DNA of 64,000 nt from contig MU130364.1 in assembly GCA_015039465.1 (NCBI GenBank), positions 520,346-584,345 on the forward strand. The letters run 5' to 3'. The notes below the pieces were generated by a model, which saw only the letters and a list, made by a program, of their open reading frames with translations, had not been told where the DNA came from and did not search any database. Each line of letters starts with the position of its first letter. Positions within the stretch are counted from its first letter, which is position 1. This DNA is from Phlegmacium glaucopus (Eukaryota > Basidiomycota > Agaricomycetes > Agaricales > Cortinariaceae). The translations under genes were made by a program, and so were the position numbers. Shown one piece after another: positions 32,274-44,468 of the stretch.

Positions 32274-32651
32274 GAACACCAATTTCAAAAGAGCATATGA
32301 TCAAGTCAAAGCGGATGGGTCGGGTATATTGTTACTTGTTTTTCAGTCGTGAATATTCCAAATTAAGAGTTCAACTGTATTAGTATTGTATACTTGATTA
32401 ACGTATAACAGGTCATGTAGAATTGCCCGTCCAATCCTTTATCCTCTATCATCTAGAACAGCCAGCCGATTAATTATTTATTTACAACACAATCCATCGA
32501 AAACAGATTCATGGGATACAGTATTTCGCGAGGACGAAAAAAACAGACAGAAAACAGGTTGGGAAAACGAAAAAAGAAAAGAAAAGAAAGACGATAGTTA
32601 ACATGAGAGTACAAAAAGATAAAAAAAAAGCGGAGAACGATTGGGGAGAAG

Positions 32652-34895
32652 TTAAGCAACGGGATGGGCCAGGTTTAAGGAGATAAGCTTCATTAAAACA
32701 TCATCGGTTTCGTAATATTCGCCTTCTTCGTGGAGTGTAGAGTCTTGATGACAAGCAGCTGCATGTTTCCACCTGATTAGGATAAGTGGAGTAAGCAAAG
32801 TAAGCAATTTGTTCATAGAGGAAAGAGAAGGCTAAAGCAAGACGACTAATTTGCGGAACGCACCAGTGTAATTCCTTAACCTGGACATGGAAACAAAGGG
32901 TCAAAGTTAGCGGCGCTGCAAAGGTATACAAGGAAAAGAAACTACATTACCTTGCTCTCCATATCCTTGACACCCTCGATAGCGATCCATTGGGTACATT
33001 TGTGGCATTTTCCCTGTTGGATGAGGTGTTTCTCCTTCTTACCTGGGTTGAGGCGAGGGATGGCACAGAATTCTGTTGGAGGCGAGAAAGGGCGACCTGT
33101 TGAAGCGGAGATACCTGTGATGATACGTTGGCTATGTAAGGAGGAGCGGTTTGAAGGGTTTCATACCATGTGCGTATTGCATGTGATAGCTAATCAAAAG
33201 AGGGTGAAAAATCTGACAAAGAAAGAACAAGAGAACACTATTGATCGAAGATGAGTTCATTACGGGGTCAAACTTGAACCTGGGGAAAAGGACCACACCA
33301 CTTAAAAGCGGAGAACTTCATGGCCAGCCACAGTCGTTTACTTTCACCACCTCGGTCGTATGGTTCAATACAGATAGGACACAGTCCAACTTTTTCTACA
33401 CCTTTGCCTTTGACAAATCGAGGAGTGTAGAGATCAAGTGCCCCTCGAGGGGGATTGTACAAGCCTCCCGGATGTTCAGCTCCAAAGAGTTCACTCGGCG
33501 AACTACAAAGAATGTAAAATAAGTACTTTGTCTGACCGAGTAAGAGAATGCTAATGGGCTGTACTCGGAGTCATCCGTTTGATAATATCTGCTAGCCGGA
33601 AAGCGTCTGTAGAAAAGAGGGTAGTTGACTGATATCTGGATCGTCAAAGGTAATTTGCGGTTGCTGTATACTGGGCGGCGGTGGCTTTGAGGTTCCATTG
33701 GGTTGAAGTCTGGTGAGGATTCCAGCAGTGAACTGGAAGAGCTATGTTCGGTGTCTGGCGAGGGTTGCATTTCAATCAGAGCTGTCTGCCGAGATCGTTT
33801 GCTTCGTCTTGGTGGGGTGATAGGAAACTCGTCCATTGTTTTTCGTTTAAGTTTTAATACAAGTTTTAAAGGTGGGGGTGGTGGTGACGGACCTAGAGAG
33901 CTTGAGAGCGGCGTAAGTGGAGTTAGTGGAGAGGAAATATCACGTTCAGCGCTATCTTTGGCAAGAGATAGCGGAGCGACAGCGAAGTATCCAGAGACAT
34001 CAGACAGAGATGTAGGTACATCAAGTACAGGCGCGTGGTCGACAGATAAGTTTTGAAGGGTGTTAGAGGCTGATGGAACTAGTTTACAAGGAGACAGCAG
34101 ACGCTGAGATATTATGGGCCCTTCCAGAAGATCCAGAGCAGAAAGGACACGTGTTTCTCTAGGAGATGGAACAGAACGCAGTTTTTGAACAAAAGACGAG
34201 GTTTGGTTGCGTTTGGTACGATGTCTGGGTTTTTTCGGTCCTGAAGACAGATTATTAGGTCCCGGCAGAGGCTCTTGAAGTGGAACAGCACGGACGATTG
34301 GCGAGATATCTTCCAGAGGTAAAGGAGCAAATGGCGCTGCAGAATTTCTAAGATAGTTCCCAAAGGGAGATACTGAAGCCTGCAGGTCTTCAATAAATTT
34401 CGAGGCAGAAGAAGCAAACAGTGAGGTCGAGGAAGAAGAGAAAAATTGGGGAGTTTCGGATCGATGTCCTACTGCCTGTACGGTTGGAGAGAAAAGATCG
34501 AGAGAGCCAGACGAAGGAGTATTTATAAGAGTTGTAGTAGTCGAATCCAGAGAGCGCATACGGTGATGAGAGTTGAAGATTGTGGGTGGAGACGGAGATG
34601 TTGGAATGACACTCGGAGGAGTCTTGTTGAACCCGAGAAAATCAGAGATATTATACAGATGATGTAGACAATGTTCGGGTTCTTGTGAGCCGAGATTGAT
34701 TCTAGCTGAAGAAGAGAGATCTTGGAAAGGTGCCACCATCATCATTGAGGAGACTGCCGACTGATCATGAGTTACAGGAGAAATGTGAAGCCAGTCAATA
34801 AAATATGGTGGTGTTGAGGTTGGAGAAGAAGAGCTAGCTGTCGTTGACGTCGACGTCGTCGTTGTAGTCTGAGAGTAAGACCAGGGAACAGACAT
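32652..34895 (-). CDS. Rua1-type zinc-binding transcription regulator
   Basis: The C-terminal part matches the domain named after Rua1, the Ustilago regulator of ustilagic acid genes. Blocks: YPLFYRRFPASRYYQ; LDLYTPRFVKGKGVEKV; GLCPICIEPYDRGGESKRLW; LAMKFSAF; then a second exon YHMQYAHGISASTGRPFSPP; PGKKEKHLIQQGKCHKCTQW; and ELHWWKHAAACH. The Cys and His pairs (CPIC, H-x4-H, CHKC, H-x3-C) form two likely zinc sites. The N-terminal 450 residues are Ser/Pro rich and disordered, with a basic stretch PRRSKRSR. It ends at TAA 32652-32654. The start MSVPWSYS at 34895 is preferred over 34991, because the latter would leave 12 bp to the next gene. The target genes here are unknown. Confidence 0.85.
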
Positions 34896-35003
34896 GTTAG
34901 TAGTAGTGTAGATTGCAAAGGAATAACAGGAGCATTGTTTGGCTAGCCCTCTTTCAGACTCCGACGTACGTGTCAACTCTTGGTCGTCCACTACTCTTGC
35001 AAT

Positions 35004-35926
35004 ATGGTTCTGCTACATATTCTCTCCAATTTTTTTCTCTTCTTGTACTTGTCGGTGTCGGTAAAAGCTTCAGCTCTGACCACCACTATCGCACCCAACG
35101 AAAGACTATGTTTTTACACGGACGTCGATAAGGCTGGTGAGAAGCTGGGGGTACGTTAACATATCATACAAGATAGCGCTGCAAATTAACCTTCAATAGT
35201 TCTATTTTGCTGTATGCAGCTTTATATTTATGAATGACAGTGTTCCCTCAAAGTGCAAATGTCCAGGTCCAATCGGGGGGTTCATTTGACATTGACTTTG
35301 ATGTCAAGGACCCTAACCAGAAGCTCATCCTTGACGGGGAACGCGAACGACAAGGAGACTACGTTCTTACAGCCAATACAGTTGGCGAATATTCATTCTG
35401 TTTTGAAAACGACATGTCCACCCTCACTGATAAATTGGTGGACTTTGATATCATGGTGGAGAGTGAGCCGAGACGCGAGCTGCCTGTCAAGGGTGGACAG
35501 CTCGCTGAACATACAACCTCGCTGGAAGAGAGTGTGTTTAGGCTGAATGGAATGTTGATGAATATTAAGAGGATGCAGAAACAGTACGTTTAGATACCTC
35601 GTGTTCACGAGTTGAAAACTAATTGATGATTTTTTTTGCAGTCATCACACACAAGAGAATCGTGGTTTCTCGATAGTGAGATCGATACAAACGTCTGTTT
35701 TGATCAATTACACGTTCTTCTAACGTGCTCACATAATCTTTTTGTTTGTTCAGCCGAATGTTTTGGTACGCAGTTTTTGAAAGTATCGGTGTTATCGCCA
35801 TGGCTGTGTAAAAAAGTCCCTTGCATTGATGTTCCACCCTATACTGACCAATTGTGGTAAAATAGGCTCCAAGTCTACATCCTCCAAACATTCTTCACCA
35901 AGACCGGCAGGCGTTACAAGGTTTAG
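35004..35926 (+). CDS. p24 family ER-Golgi cargo receptor (EMP24/GP25L)
   Basis: Type I membrane protein of COPII/COPI vesicles that helps cargo selection and membrane traffic. Signal peptide MVLLHILSNFFLFLYLSVSV. The GOLD domain has the paired cysteines in ERLCFYTDV and GEYSFCFENDMSTL, with GGSFDIDFDVKDPNQKLILD and ERQGDYVLTANTVGEY. A coiled-coil neck follows (EESVFRLNGMLMNIKRMQK). The membrane span is MFWYAVFESIGVIAMAVLQV, and the cytosolic tail YILQTFFTKTGRRYKV carries the FF motif. Six exons are read, all with GT-AG joins. Among yeast proteins it is closest in type to the Erp branch; the exact subfamily is not settled. Confidence 0.92.
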
Positions 35927-36359
35927 GTCTGAACATATATACAACTCAAAATCATGTATTTACTTTACGACCTTGTCATCTCGATATTTAACGCTTATTT
36001 CCAATATGCTACGAGTCCGCTGTCCGTTGGCAAGTCTGCGTACACAAAATAATCGAGGAAGAGTGTAAAAACTCTGTTAAACGATCATGAAAGAGTGCCG
36101 AGTAGAGTAGATTCATAATTTCGTTAAAAAAACTATTTAAGTGGATTGATTTGAAGAACAAGGAACAAGAGGAATCAGAAAAATACGAAGTAGTGAAAGA
36201 CAACTGGAGGACGTAGGAAGACGACGGGAAGGAAGAAAATTAGGGCTGTCCATTAGATAAATATTTTCCACTTTCCCCTCCGACCGAATCGTCGACAGTA
36301 TTCTATACTCAAGTTTGTCGCCATTGATCACGAAAGCGGACGCTCAGTTGAGTGGGATT
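35927..36359. other. convergent intergenic region
   Basis: 3' ends of the p24 gene (+) and the BAR-domain gene (-). No gene is seen. Confidence 0.5.
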
Positions 36360-37640
36360 TCAGTGGTCGCGGGACTTCCTAGTATAAAAGGGGCAGCATA
36401 AGATTAGTGGAGATGTAGAGTACGAAGAAGGAATACAGAAAGATGAGAACGAAAGTGAGACAGAAGAGGGTCAAATTAACAAAGCTTAACGCACCTGTAT
36501 TCACCCTCCGCGGCTACACTGAGTTCCTCAATCTCGCCTTGGACGGTGGAAAGAGCCTCGGCTGCGGATGAGAAAAAGATGAGTTGGGCTTTGGCAATCT
36601 CGTTGAGGTTCTTGATAGGCTCAGGCTGTAAACGGAATGTAGGTGAGTAAGAATGAAATGGTACAGGCCAAGAGGGACTTACGTTCTCCAAAACGGTCTT
36701 CATCAGTGTGATGGCAACTTCAGTTTTCTGCACTAGATCGTCCTCCGCGTTCTCGACTTCGAGACGGGCGTGTTCTTGTTTAGCGGGGTTGGCACTCTTG
36801 AGTCTGATTGAAGGATGAGCTATGCCATGACTTTGATAAAAAAAAAATAGGACCTACGATTGCTTAGCCGCATCCAATTCTAATCTACTAATCCTGACAG
36901 CCTGTCTGGCTTTCATTGCTACAGCTATGGAAGCATTCAAGGTGGTTTGCCATGGGTGCAAAAAATTGTCTTGAATAGCTGCATCCTGGTCCAACCTGGC
37001 ACTAGCCACTCTGTCCCAACCGGTGGCGTACAATCCCAAAGCCTTACTCAACTTGTCGCCATTCGCACCGCCTGCAGCGGCTGCATGGGACACGGTTCCA
37101 GCTGCAGAGTGTGCTGCACGGGAGAGGGCGTGTGGGAGAGTCTTGTGTTGGGAAGGAGGCGGGCCAGCGGGTGGAGCTGGGACGGGGAGGTTAGTCCCTT
37201 TAAGATTGGAAGCTGCGAACGAGGTGAGGTTGTATCCGATTGAAGACGAGAGTTCGGAGATGGATTCTTGGATTTGAACGGGGTAGTCGTAGGTTTCTGA
37301 TTCGTAGACTTTGGTTATTCTGAGAAGGAAAGGTTAAATTAAGAGAGGAAGAGAGAAAAAGGATATATACTTGAGGATAGAGATATGTGCTGCGCGCAGT
37401 GCATCGACGCGGGCTTCAAGGTCTTTGTATTCTACACTAATCGATTAGCTATAACTCTGGAAGGAAAGTAATAAGAACACATTTACCCTGGGGTAATTCT
37501 GTAATCTCATCCGCAGTGACCTGACCGAAGCGCTCTCGTGTCGCCTGAACGCTGGAATTGAAGCCTTTGGTAAACTTGTTGCCAGCCTCGGCGAAGTTGA
37601 TACTGCCTATGCTTGATTGAAGCTTTGACCACCCTTCCAT
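36360..37640 (-). CDS. GVP36: GVP36-type BAR-domain protein
   Basis: Curved dimeric membrane-binding protein of Golgi/early endosomes with roles in endocytosis and vacuole function in yeast. Reads MEGWSKLQSSIGSINFAEAG, NKFTKGFNSSVQATRERFGQ, EYKDLEARVDALRAAHISIL, the fungal-specific IQESISELSSSIGYNLTSFA, a Pro/Ala-rich insert, then KALGLYATGWDRVASARLDQ, FLHPWQTTLNASIAVAMKAR, AVRISRLELDAAKQSLKSAN and a last helix NLNEIAKAQLIFFSSAAEAL. The final exon encodes only KSRDH and a TGA at 36360-36362, matching the basic end of this family. Five or more introns. No SH3 domain, as expected. Confidence 0.9.
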
Positions 37641-39046
37641 TGTATTTCTCGTTGTGAGGGAGGGGACGATATAATTTGGTGGTCAAGTTGGTGGTATGGC
37701 CAAGAGAACGTTCGTTACCGGATTACGTTCTCAGGGTCCGTGCACTGACTTGCGGATACTTTTCTGACCTTACTCAACTGAACGTTGAACGCGTCCGGCA
37801 GGCCTCTCATGTTCGACAACTTTCTTGTTCTCTAGGAAAGCACAAGTTGGGAACAACAACGCTCTGTCCTAAAAGTACTTATATCCAGAAAATGACACAT
37901 CTTTTCTCAAATGCATGGCGACACAGTCTATTCCGTTCAACCGACCAGCAAAGGAATGAAAATGAGAAAGTGGGGAATAGTCGAAGGATCTTGTTTGGTT
38001 GTCAGCCAACGACAATCTCACCCAATTACCAACGGACTGCATGCACTGCCCAGCTCGAAGACGAAGACGAAGAAATTGACCAGACAAACTCAAGAAGCGC
38101 AAAATATTCTTCGTTGGTAAGGTCAAACAAAGAACCTGACATAGCAGTGGACCCTCGTAATCGCGCGAGGGTATTCATTATTATAACTGTACTTATGTAG
38201 ATGCGAAACAATAAAATAGAATAAGGAATGTCTGAAATGGGCCACAAGAATTGTAAGGGCCGGGCAACAAATGTCTTGCAGTGTGCTCGATATTCCAACA
38301 GACAGCGCATACCAAAAGCAACGCCGCCTTCTCCAATTACCAAGTGTAGTGACGCACATCAATCTGCGCACGACTCTCATGAAAGCGCTTTCATGATATA
38401 TCTTGTATCTTTTTTGAAACCTCCAAATGAGCTTGAGGTGCATGACAATGAGATATCGAATTTTGAGTGGCATAGAGCCGTTTTGGGCTATCTTATAGGA
38501 CTTTTCACTACATAACAATATATATCATCCAGTACATGCTATACAGGTGCATGTCATGTTTTATGAGGATCTGGTCCCTGGACAAGCGCCTGATTTCACG
38601 GGTGTAGTCAACGATTAAAAACGAGACAGATGATTATTAGCAGCGTGACTAGATGCTGGGATCTGTCACGGGTACATACAACTGGAGTGCATGGCACATG
38701 CGTCGTCGCCTCCAGGACTCTACGCCATGCCCATACGACTCCTGTTTCATCGCAATAGAATCCCGATATTGCTGTCACGCTGATAAGACCGGCAAGAGAC
38801 TACAATCTAATGAGTTGTGATGGTTGGCACTGTTGGCACTCCCATATGATCAGTCATGTGGCAAAGTACCACGGCAACGAGAGTCCGCGTGACAGTGACT
38901 GGCCTCGTCCGGATCAAATTGTATCCTTTTCGGATGGGGGACTTTTCCGTTTATACATAAACCGACTGATTTGAGAGTTGCTTTCCTTAGCTGGTCTCAC
39001 CTCCTTTATCAGAATCTTTATTCAGTCTAACCTCATCTTTATCAGC
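37641..39046. other. 1.4-kb gap, no convincing gene
   Basis: Holds the GVP36 promoter at the left and the secreted-protein promoter at the right (TATACATAAA near 38951). Open frames at 37676-38200 (174 codons) and 38228-38515 (95 codons) on the plus strand carry no recognised domain and have competing open frames on the other strand. One could be a short lineage-specific gene, but the sequence alone does not show it. Confidence 0.4.
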
Positions 39047-39574
39047 ATGGTCAGATTATATGCATCTCTTCTTGCCCTCATTCTGCTTACAGGCTCAGCA
39101 CTGGCTTTCTCTGACAAGTATCAACGGTAAAGTATTATCGGCTGCAGTCGCATCACAGTTAACTGACCTTTGCACCAAAGACGCAGCGAACTCGACAGAA
39201 ACCTGTACAGGCGTGACTTCGTCAACGCCCAGGAAATTCCTTTTACTCGGGAGGACCACGAAGACATTTACGGTCGTGAGGATGTCAAAGATATCGAAGC
39301 ACGAGAGCCTTTTGGCATTTTACTTGGGGCGTAAGTTTTTCATCCTTGTTCGTAGTGAAAACCACTGAAATGCATACATCTATGGTCCTATAGCAAGCTG
39401 GCCTTTAAAGGAGCCAAATTTCTCGGCAAATTAGCTGGATCTGGAGGATCTGGAGGATCTATGTCACACCGTGAGCTTGATCATGACGAAGAGCTATTAG
39501 GACGTGACTTCGACGACGCTGAAGATTTATTTGGGCGGGAATATGATCACTTGGATGAGCGTGACATTTTTTAG
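39047..39574 (+). CDS. small secreted protein with repeated acidic/Arg motifs
   Basis: About 118 residues from three exons, with introns beginning GTAAAG (after YQR) and GTAAGT (after ILLGA). Signal peptide MVRLYASLLALILLTGSALA. The mature protein is acidic and repeats short R-[ED]-x units: RELDRNLYRRDF, IYGREDVKDIEAREPF, HRELDHDEELLGRDFDD, LFGREYDHLDERDIF. A central GAKLAFKGAKFLGKLAGSGG is hydrophobic and Lys/Gly rich. The repeated basic sites could be cut by Kex2-type proteases, which would release small peptides; that is an inference. No homologous family is recognised with confidence, though proteins of this look are common among mushroom secreted proteins. Confidence 0.78.
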
Positions 39575-40317
39575 ATGGTCTTGATTGGGCATCGTTGAGA
39601 TAACTACGGTTACAGTGTTTTTCAAATTATATTTACATTTCGCGAAAGATTGTATTATAGCACTAGCCTTGCGTGTGAGTGGGTGACTTGTCGCTACACA
39701 TGGTAGGTCGGAGTATAGAGTTTCGGATCATCTTGCCCGATGCTTTGGAATGGATGATAGTGTTATGCCACTGGTAACTAGTTGTAAGAGGTTGTAAGTC
39801 GCTTCCGAACTTATGTTTAGACAAGAAAGGGGTCATCCAGAATCCAGATGCGTCATGGACCATGGTCATGCATTACTAGAGCTCGCGTATCATTTTTAGA
39901 AGTCAAAGGCCCCTATTAACGTTAATCCGGCGGTCGGCTAACGGTCTTGCTATGGCAGGGACGCCTGGAAACAACTCTTTGGGCCCACTTCCTTTGGACT
40001 TGTGTGCGTATCGCACTCAATTTCGGTGGACGACGTCACGATTTCTTTATGCCTACAATTTAAATATCACACCGTGCAAAATGAGGTCCCGAGGCTCTGA
40101 TGACTAGCTAGTAAGTCCTCTTTCAGAAGGGCATGGTGCGACCTAGGAGTTAGTGAAAATCCATTCATTCCATTGAGGCCTCATTAAAATCGTTATCGTT
40201 TGAGCAGTCTTTGTGATGTAGCGTTGCATTGCTTAACCATATATATATAGCTACAGAATTCTTTCTCCTTACCCTTGGAACATGGATTACGACTCAGCCC
40301 TATTGTATTCGATTACC
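39575..40317. other. convergent intergenic region
   Basis: Between the secreted-protein gene and the end of VAS1. No gene was recognised. Confidence 0.5.
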
Positions 40318-43300
40318 CTACTTCAGTTGCACAAACATATTTTTTGACGTCTCCAATGTTGCAATTTCAGCCTCAAGTGTCTTTTTCTGTGAACAACAAA
40401 CAAAAAGGGGAAGCAAAAACAGTTATTCATTGTGATCACCAAAAGAAAAGGAAATAATTCATACCTTGTCATCATTGGCTGTCCGAACATTGGCAGGTAC
40501 CGTCTCTTCATACTCGGGTTGTGACTCGATCTTGACGATTTTCTGCAAATTGAGACGAGCGAGATCTAATTTCTTCTCACACTTGGCTATTTCATTGTCA
40601 AGATCTACGAGGCCCTATAAACATTTGAAATTTGAGACCCTATATATCAGAGAAAGAAAAATATGCTTACTCTGACAAGTGTATGAACAAGGACGGTAGG
40701 CGTTACAACAGCACTTCCACAACCATCTGGAATGTTGCTTTGGTCTCGAACAACTTTAGCATTCTTACATCCCTTGGTGAGAGCGACGATGGTTGAGCAT
40801 TGAGGAGAAAAGAGGGCAGCTTCTTGATCCGATTGAACCTGGATGAAGACTAAATAACAATGGATCAACCATCAAATCCAGCATCACGAAACAAAACGTT
40901 GTCTTCACTCACATTGGATATCACTTTGTAGATTATACGAGGCCGCCAACGATCTACCCGTCTTCAGAGTCGAAAACACAAGATCGAACTGTTTATCCGC
41001 ATCTTCAAAAATGAACGAATGGTCCTACGGAAAAACACGCATCGGTCTCCATTGAAGGAACGTAAATAAAAGGCATAATGGCATACGTTCACGGGGTACG
41101 ACGAGACCATGATAGATGGCGTAGGATCATTAGGTCGTCGCGGTAGACGCTGCCACAATTCCTCCGTCACAAAAGGCATAAAGGGATGAAGAAGTCTCAA
41201 CCCATAATCAAGACACGTATACAGCGTCTGTTGAGCTGATTTCCGCGTCTCCACTGCAGCTGATTCATCAGTCATAGGTTTCATCGCTTCCTATAATGTA
41301 ATATAGAGCGTTTTAGACCACCGAAAGGTAACAAGGGAAAAAGAATGAGGAACATACAATGTATATATCGCACAGCTCGTACAACCAGAAATTGTATGCC
41401 GAAGTCGTAGCAGCCATAAAGTTCCGTTCCGTCAAGTGTGTGTTGATCTCCGTAGCGGCGATATTGAGTTTATGCAGGATCCATTGCTCGACGAGGGTCT
41501 CTTTACCGGTAGGCTAACATACACAACCTCAGTAAGAACACGAGAAGATGGAAATGCCAAAACCTTGGCCACGGCCTCCGGCACGAACGATTCGTCCAAC
41601 TTGAGCATTGCAAACTTGGTAGCATTAAAAAGCTTGTTGCAGAACTTTCGGTATCCCTCCACTCTCAGAATGTCCAAATTGATATCCCGACCTTTCAAAA
41701 AAAGACGGTTGACATACACCTATCAAAAAAAAGAAAAGAAACCTACCTCCTGCCGAATAAGCACAAAGCGCAAATCTCAAAGCATCCGTTCCACACTGTG
41801 GAATCCCCTTCGGGAAATCCTTCTTCTGCCCCGCTTTTGCTTTCACAATCTCCCTCTCATCCAAATTACCCTCATACAACTTGGCATGCAACACTTCTAA
41901 ACTCACTCCTTCGATAACATCCAAAGGATCAATGACATTCCCCAACGATTTACTCATTTTCCTTCCATGCGCATCCCGAATCATCGCATGGCAATATACC
42001 TCTTTGAAGGGCATTTGACCAGTAAGGTGGACACCGAGAAGAACCATGCGGGCTACCCAGAAGAAGAGGATGTCCCAGCCTGTTTCAAGGAGGCTTGAGG
42101 GATAGAACTTGGATAAATCGGCCGTCTACATCCAATCCCCCACGAATCAGTCAACAGAAAATGAAAACAGAATAAAAATAGAGACCTTCTCTGGCCATCC
42201 CATAATCGAGAACGGCCACAACCCCGACGAAAACCACGTATCCAAAACATCCTCATCCTGCTCCAAGTCAAACTTCCTCCCACTCGCTACTATTTCGGCC
42301 CTCTCCAGTGCCTGCTCCCTCGTCCTCCCTACAACCCAATACTTCCCATCATTCACATCTTGTTCCTCACCCTCAATCCGCACAAAATAAGCGGGACATC
42401 TATGACCCCACCAGAGTTGACGTGATATACACCAGTCTTGAATGTTTTCAAGCCAGCGATACCATTCATTTTCAGATTGTTTAGGATTTATTTCTAGTTC
42501 GCCTGCACGTGTGCGCTGAAAAAGGGGGGTTAGCGAGAAAGAAAGGTTGGGGAAGGAAGAAGGGGCGACGAACTTTGATAGCTTCTTCTGCTAAAGGTTT
42601 ACAATTCACCCACCACTGAGGTTTCAACACCGGTTCAATCATGTCCCCGGATTTACTATGCGAAATAAAAAACATCAACAACCCAAACACACAGAAAAAA
42701 AAGAAAACATCTCCCACCTACAAATCGGAATCTGCATCGGATTATCCTTAACCTCCACAAAAAGTCCCAACTCCTTCAACAATGACACAATCTTTACCCT
42801 CGCATGAAACCTTTTCATCCCCTTAAATCTCTCACCAGCATTCCCATTGAAAGTCCCATCATCATTCAAAATGTTAATAAACTCTAATCCATGCCTAACC
42901 CCGACCTCATAATCATTAGGATCATGTGCAGGTGTTATCTTCACTGCTCCTGTACCGAATTCCATATCTACGATGATAGAATCTGTGATTATGGGGATGC
43001 GACGGGTGGGGATGAAAGGGTGTTTGGCGAATTTACCGTGGAGGTGCTGGGGGGTGGAGAGATTAGGAAGTTTCCTTGGGGAAAACTGGGAGGCTATGGT
43101 TACCTTGTATCGTCCATCATCTGGATGGACAGCTATAGCAGTATCGCCTAGCATAGTCTCTGGACGAGTAGTAGCCACCACGATCCTCTGATCTACATGT
43201 TAATCATCAATACTTGACGATAGGATATAGAAGAAGATCACGGAACCAGAGTCTTCCAACTGATAAGCGAAACTAGTGATGACCCCAAACTCGAACTTTT

Positions 43301-44427
43301 CCTTGATATCATAACCGGGGACATTCAACAAAGTGCGACCCGGTAACTGTTTTTGATCGACCTAGAATAAAAGACAAATGGGGATGAATGAAAACCAATT
43401 AAAACCGAGCGACAAACCTCGAGATTGGATAATGTAGTATTCATTGCCACACACCAATTGACGAGTCTGTTTGCACGATACAAAGTGCCATCCTCGTGAA
43501 GTTTGCAAAAGGTTTCTATAACTGCTTTGCTGAGAGTCTAGAAGGAGAAATTAGGACGGGTTTAATGAAGAGAGTGAGAACAGACTTCGTTCATGGTAAA
43601 AGCTACTCTATCCCAATCATAACTGCCTCCAAGTCTATAAAGTTGGTTTGTGATACGTCCTTGATAACTAGAATAAAATCAATAAAAGAAAAACGAGAAA
43701 AAGAGCGAACATACTCGTTCTTCCAATCCATAACAGTTTCCAAAAACTTTTCTCTACCTAGATCATGTCGCGTCTTTCCTTCTGTCTTGAACAAACGCTT
43801 CTCTACAACGCTCTGGGTTGAGATGCCGGCATGATCGAATCCCGGAGCGAAAAGTGTTCTCTTGCCCGACATACGATTCCTGTGGGAAAAGAGAAGGTTA
43901 GCTTACGATGCAGGATGTGAACGAAAATCGCGTACCATCTGATCAGGGTATCTTGAATGGCTGTAGTCAAAGCATGACCGATATGTAAACTGCCAGTGAC
44001 ATTTGGGGGGGGTGCAGGGATAACAAAGGTCTCGTCTTTGGCAAAAGGAAGCTTATATTCTGGTTTGAAGAATCCTTGTGCAAGCCACCATTCGTACCAA
44101 GCTGATTCTACAGCGATAGGATTATAACCAGCCGCCATCGGCTGTGATAGATCTAAGGAGGATACGTAAGGCCATTGAATACAACATCGAGGGGAGAAAG
44201 CAACCTTTCTTGTCGCCCTTTGGAGTAGTATTGATGAATGGAGTGTCTACATCTTTATCCTTTTCCTTCCTTTCCTTTTCTTTGGTAGTAGGTTTTGGTG
44301 TAGTAGATTTAGGTAATTTGGCAGCGAGCTTAACCTCTTTTTCCAAGCGTTTAGCCTCTTTTTTGGCTGCGCTTTTTGTGATTGAATCCATGGTTGTGAA
44401 TAAAGATCGATGAAATGACTTGAGCAT
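40318..44427 (-). CDS. VAS1: valyl-tRNA synthetase, probable dual cytosolic/mitochondrial
   Basis: Class I synthetase that charges tRNA-Val. The Rossmann-fold signature is [15 protein letters not shown], followed by [20 protein letters not shown]. The editing domain includes [19 protein letters not shown]. The tryptophan-rich [20 protein letters not shown] and the second catalytic signature [16 protein letters not shown] follow. The anticodon domain has [20 protein letters not shown] and the C-terminal arm is a coiled coil ([20 protein letters not shown], ending [12 protein letters not shown]). About 1080-1100 residues, as usual. There are two starts in frame: [12 protein letters not shown] at 44427 gives a short basic presequence, and [19 protein letters not shown] at 44391 gives the cytosolic form. 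In budding yeast one VAS1 gene serves both compartments in this way. Confidence 0.95.
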
Positions 44428-44468
44428 GACTCCTCCCGGAATAAGCCGAAGCCTCTTTGATTTGTACA
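44428..44468. promoter_or_regulatory. 41-bp gap between divergent start codons of VAS1 and PTC7
   Basis: The upstream VAS1 start (44427) and the PTC7 start (44469) are 41 bp apart. The promoter elements and 5' leaders of each gene must overlap the other's coding region or be extremely short. Confidence 0.6.

Larger units (their letters stand above)
31347..32651. other. intergenic, 1.3 kb, with hairpins and an inverted-repeat element
   Basis: No gene was recognised. Open frames at 31866-32256 come from the long inverted repeat at 31910-32273. A stem-loop lies at 31579-31609. The right end is the 3' side of the Rua1-like gene and is rich in A on the plus strand. Confidence 0.5.

Noticed and set aside
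37676..38515. Plus-strand open frames of 174 and 95 codons
   Set aside because: No domain, no signal peptide, and overlapping open frames of similar size on the other strand; kept only as an unresolved gap.
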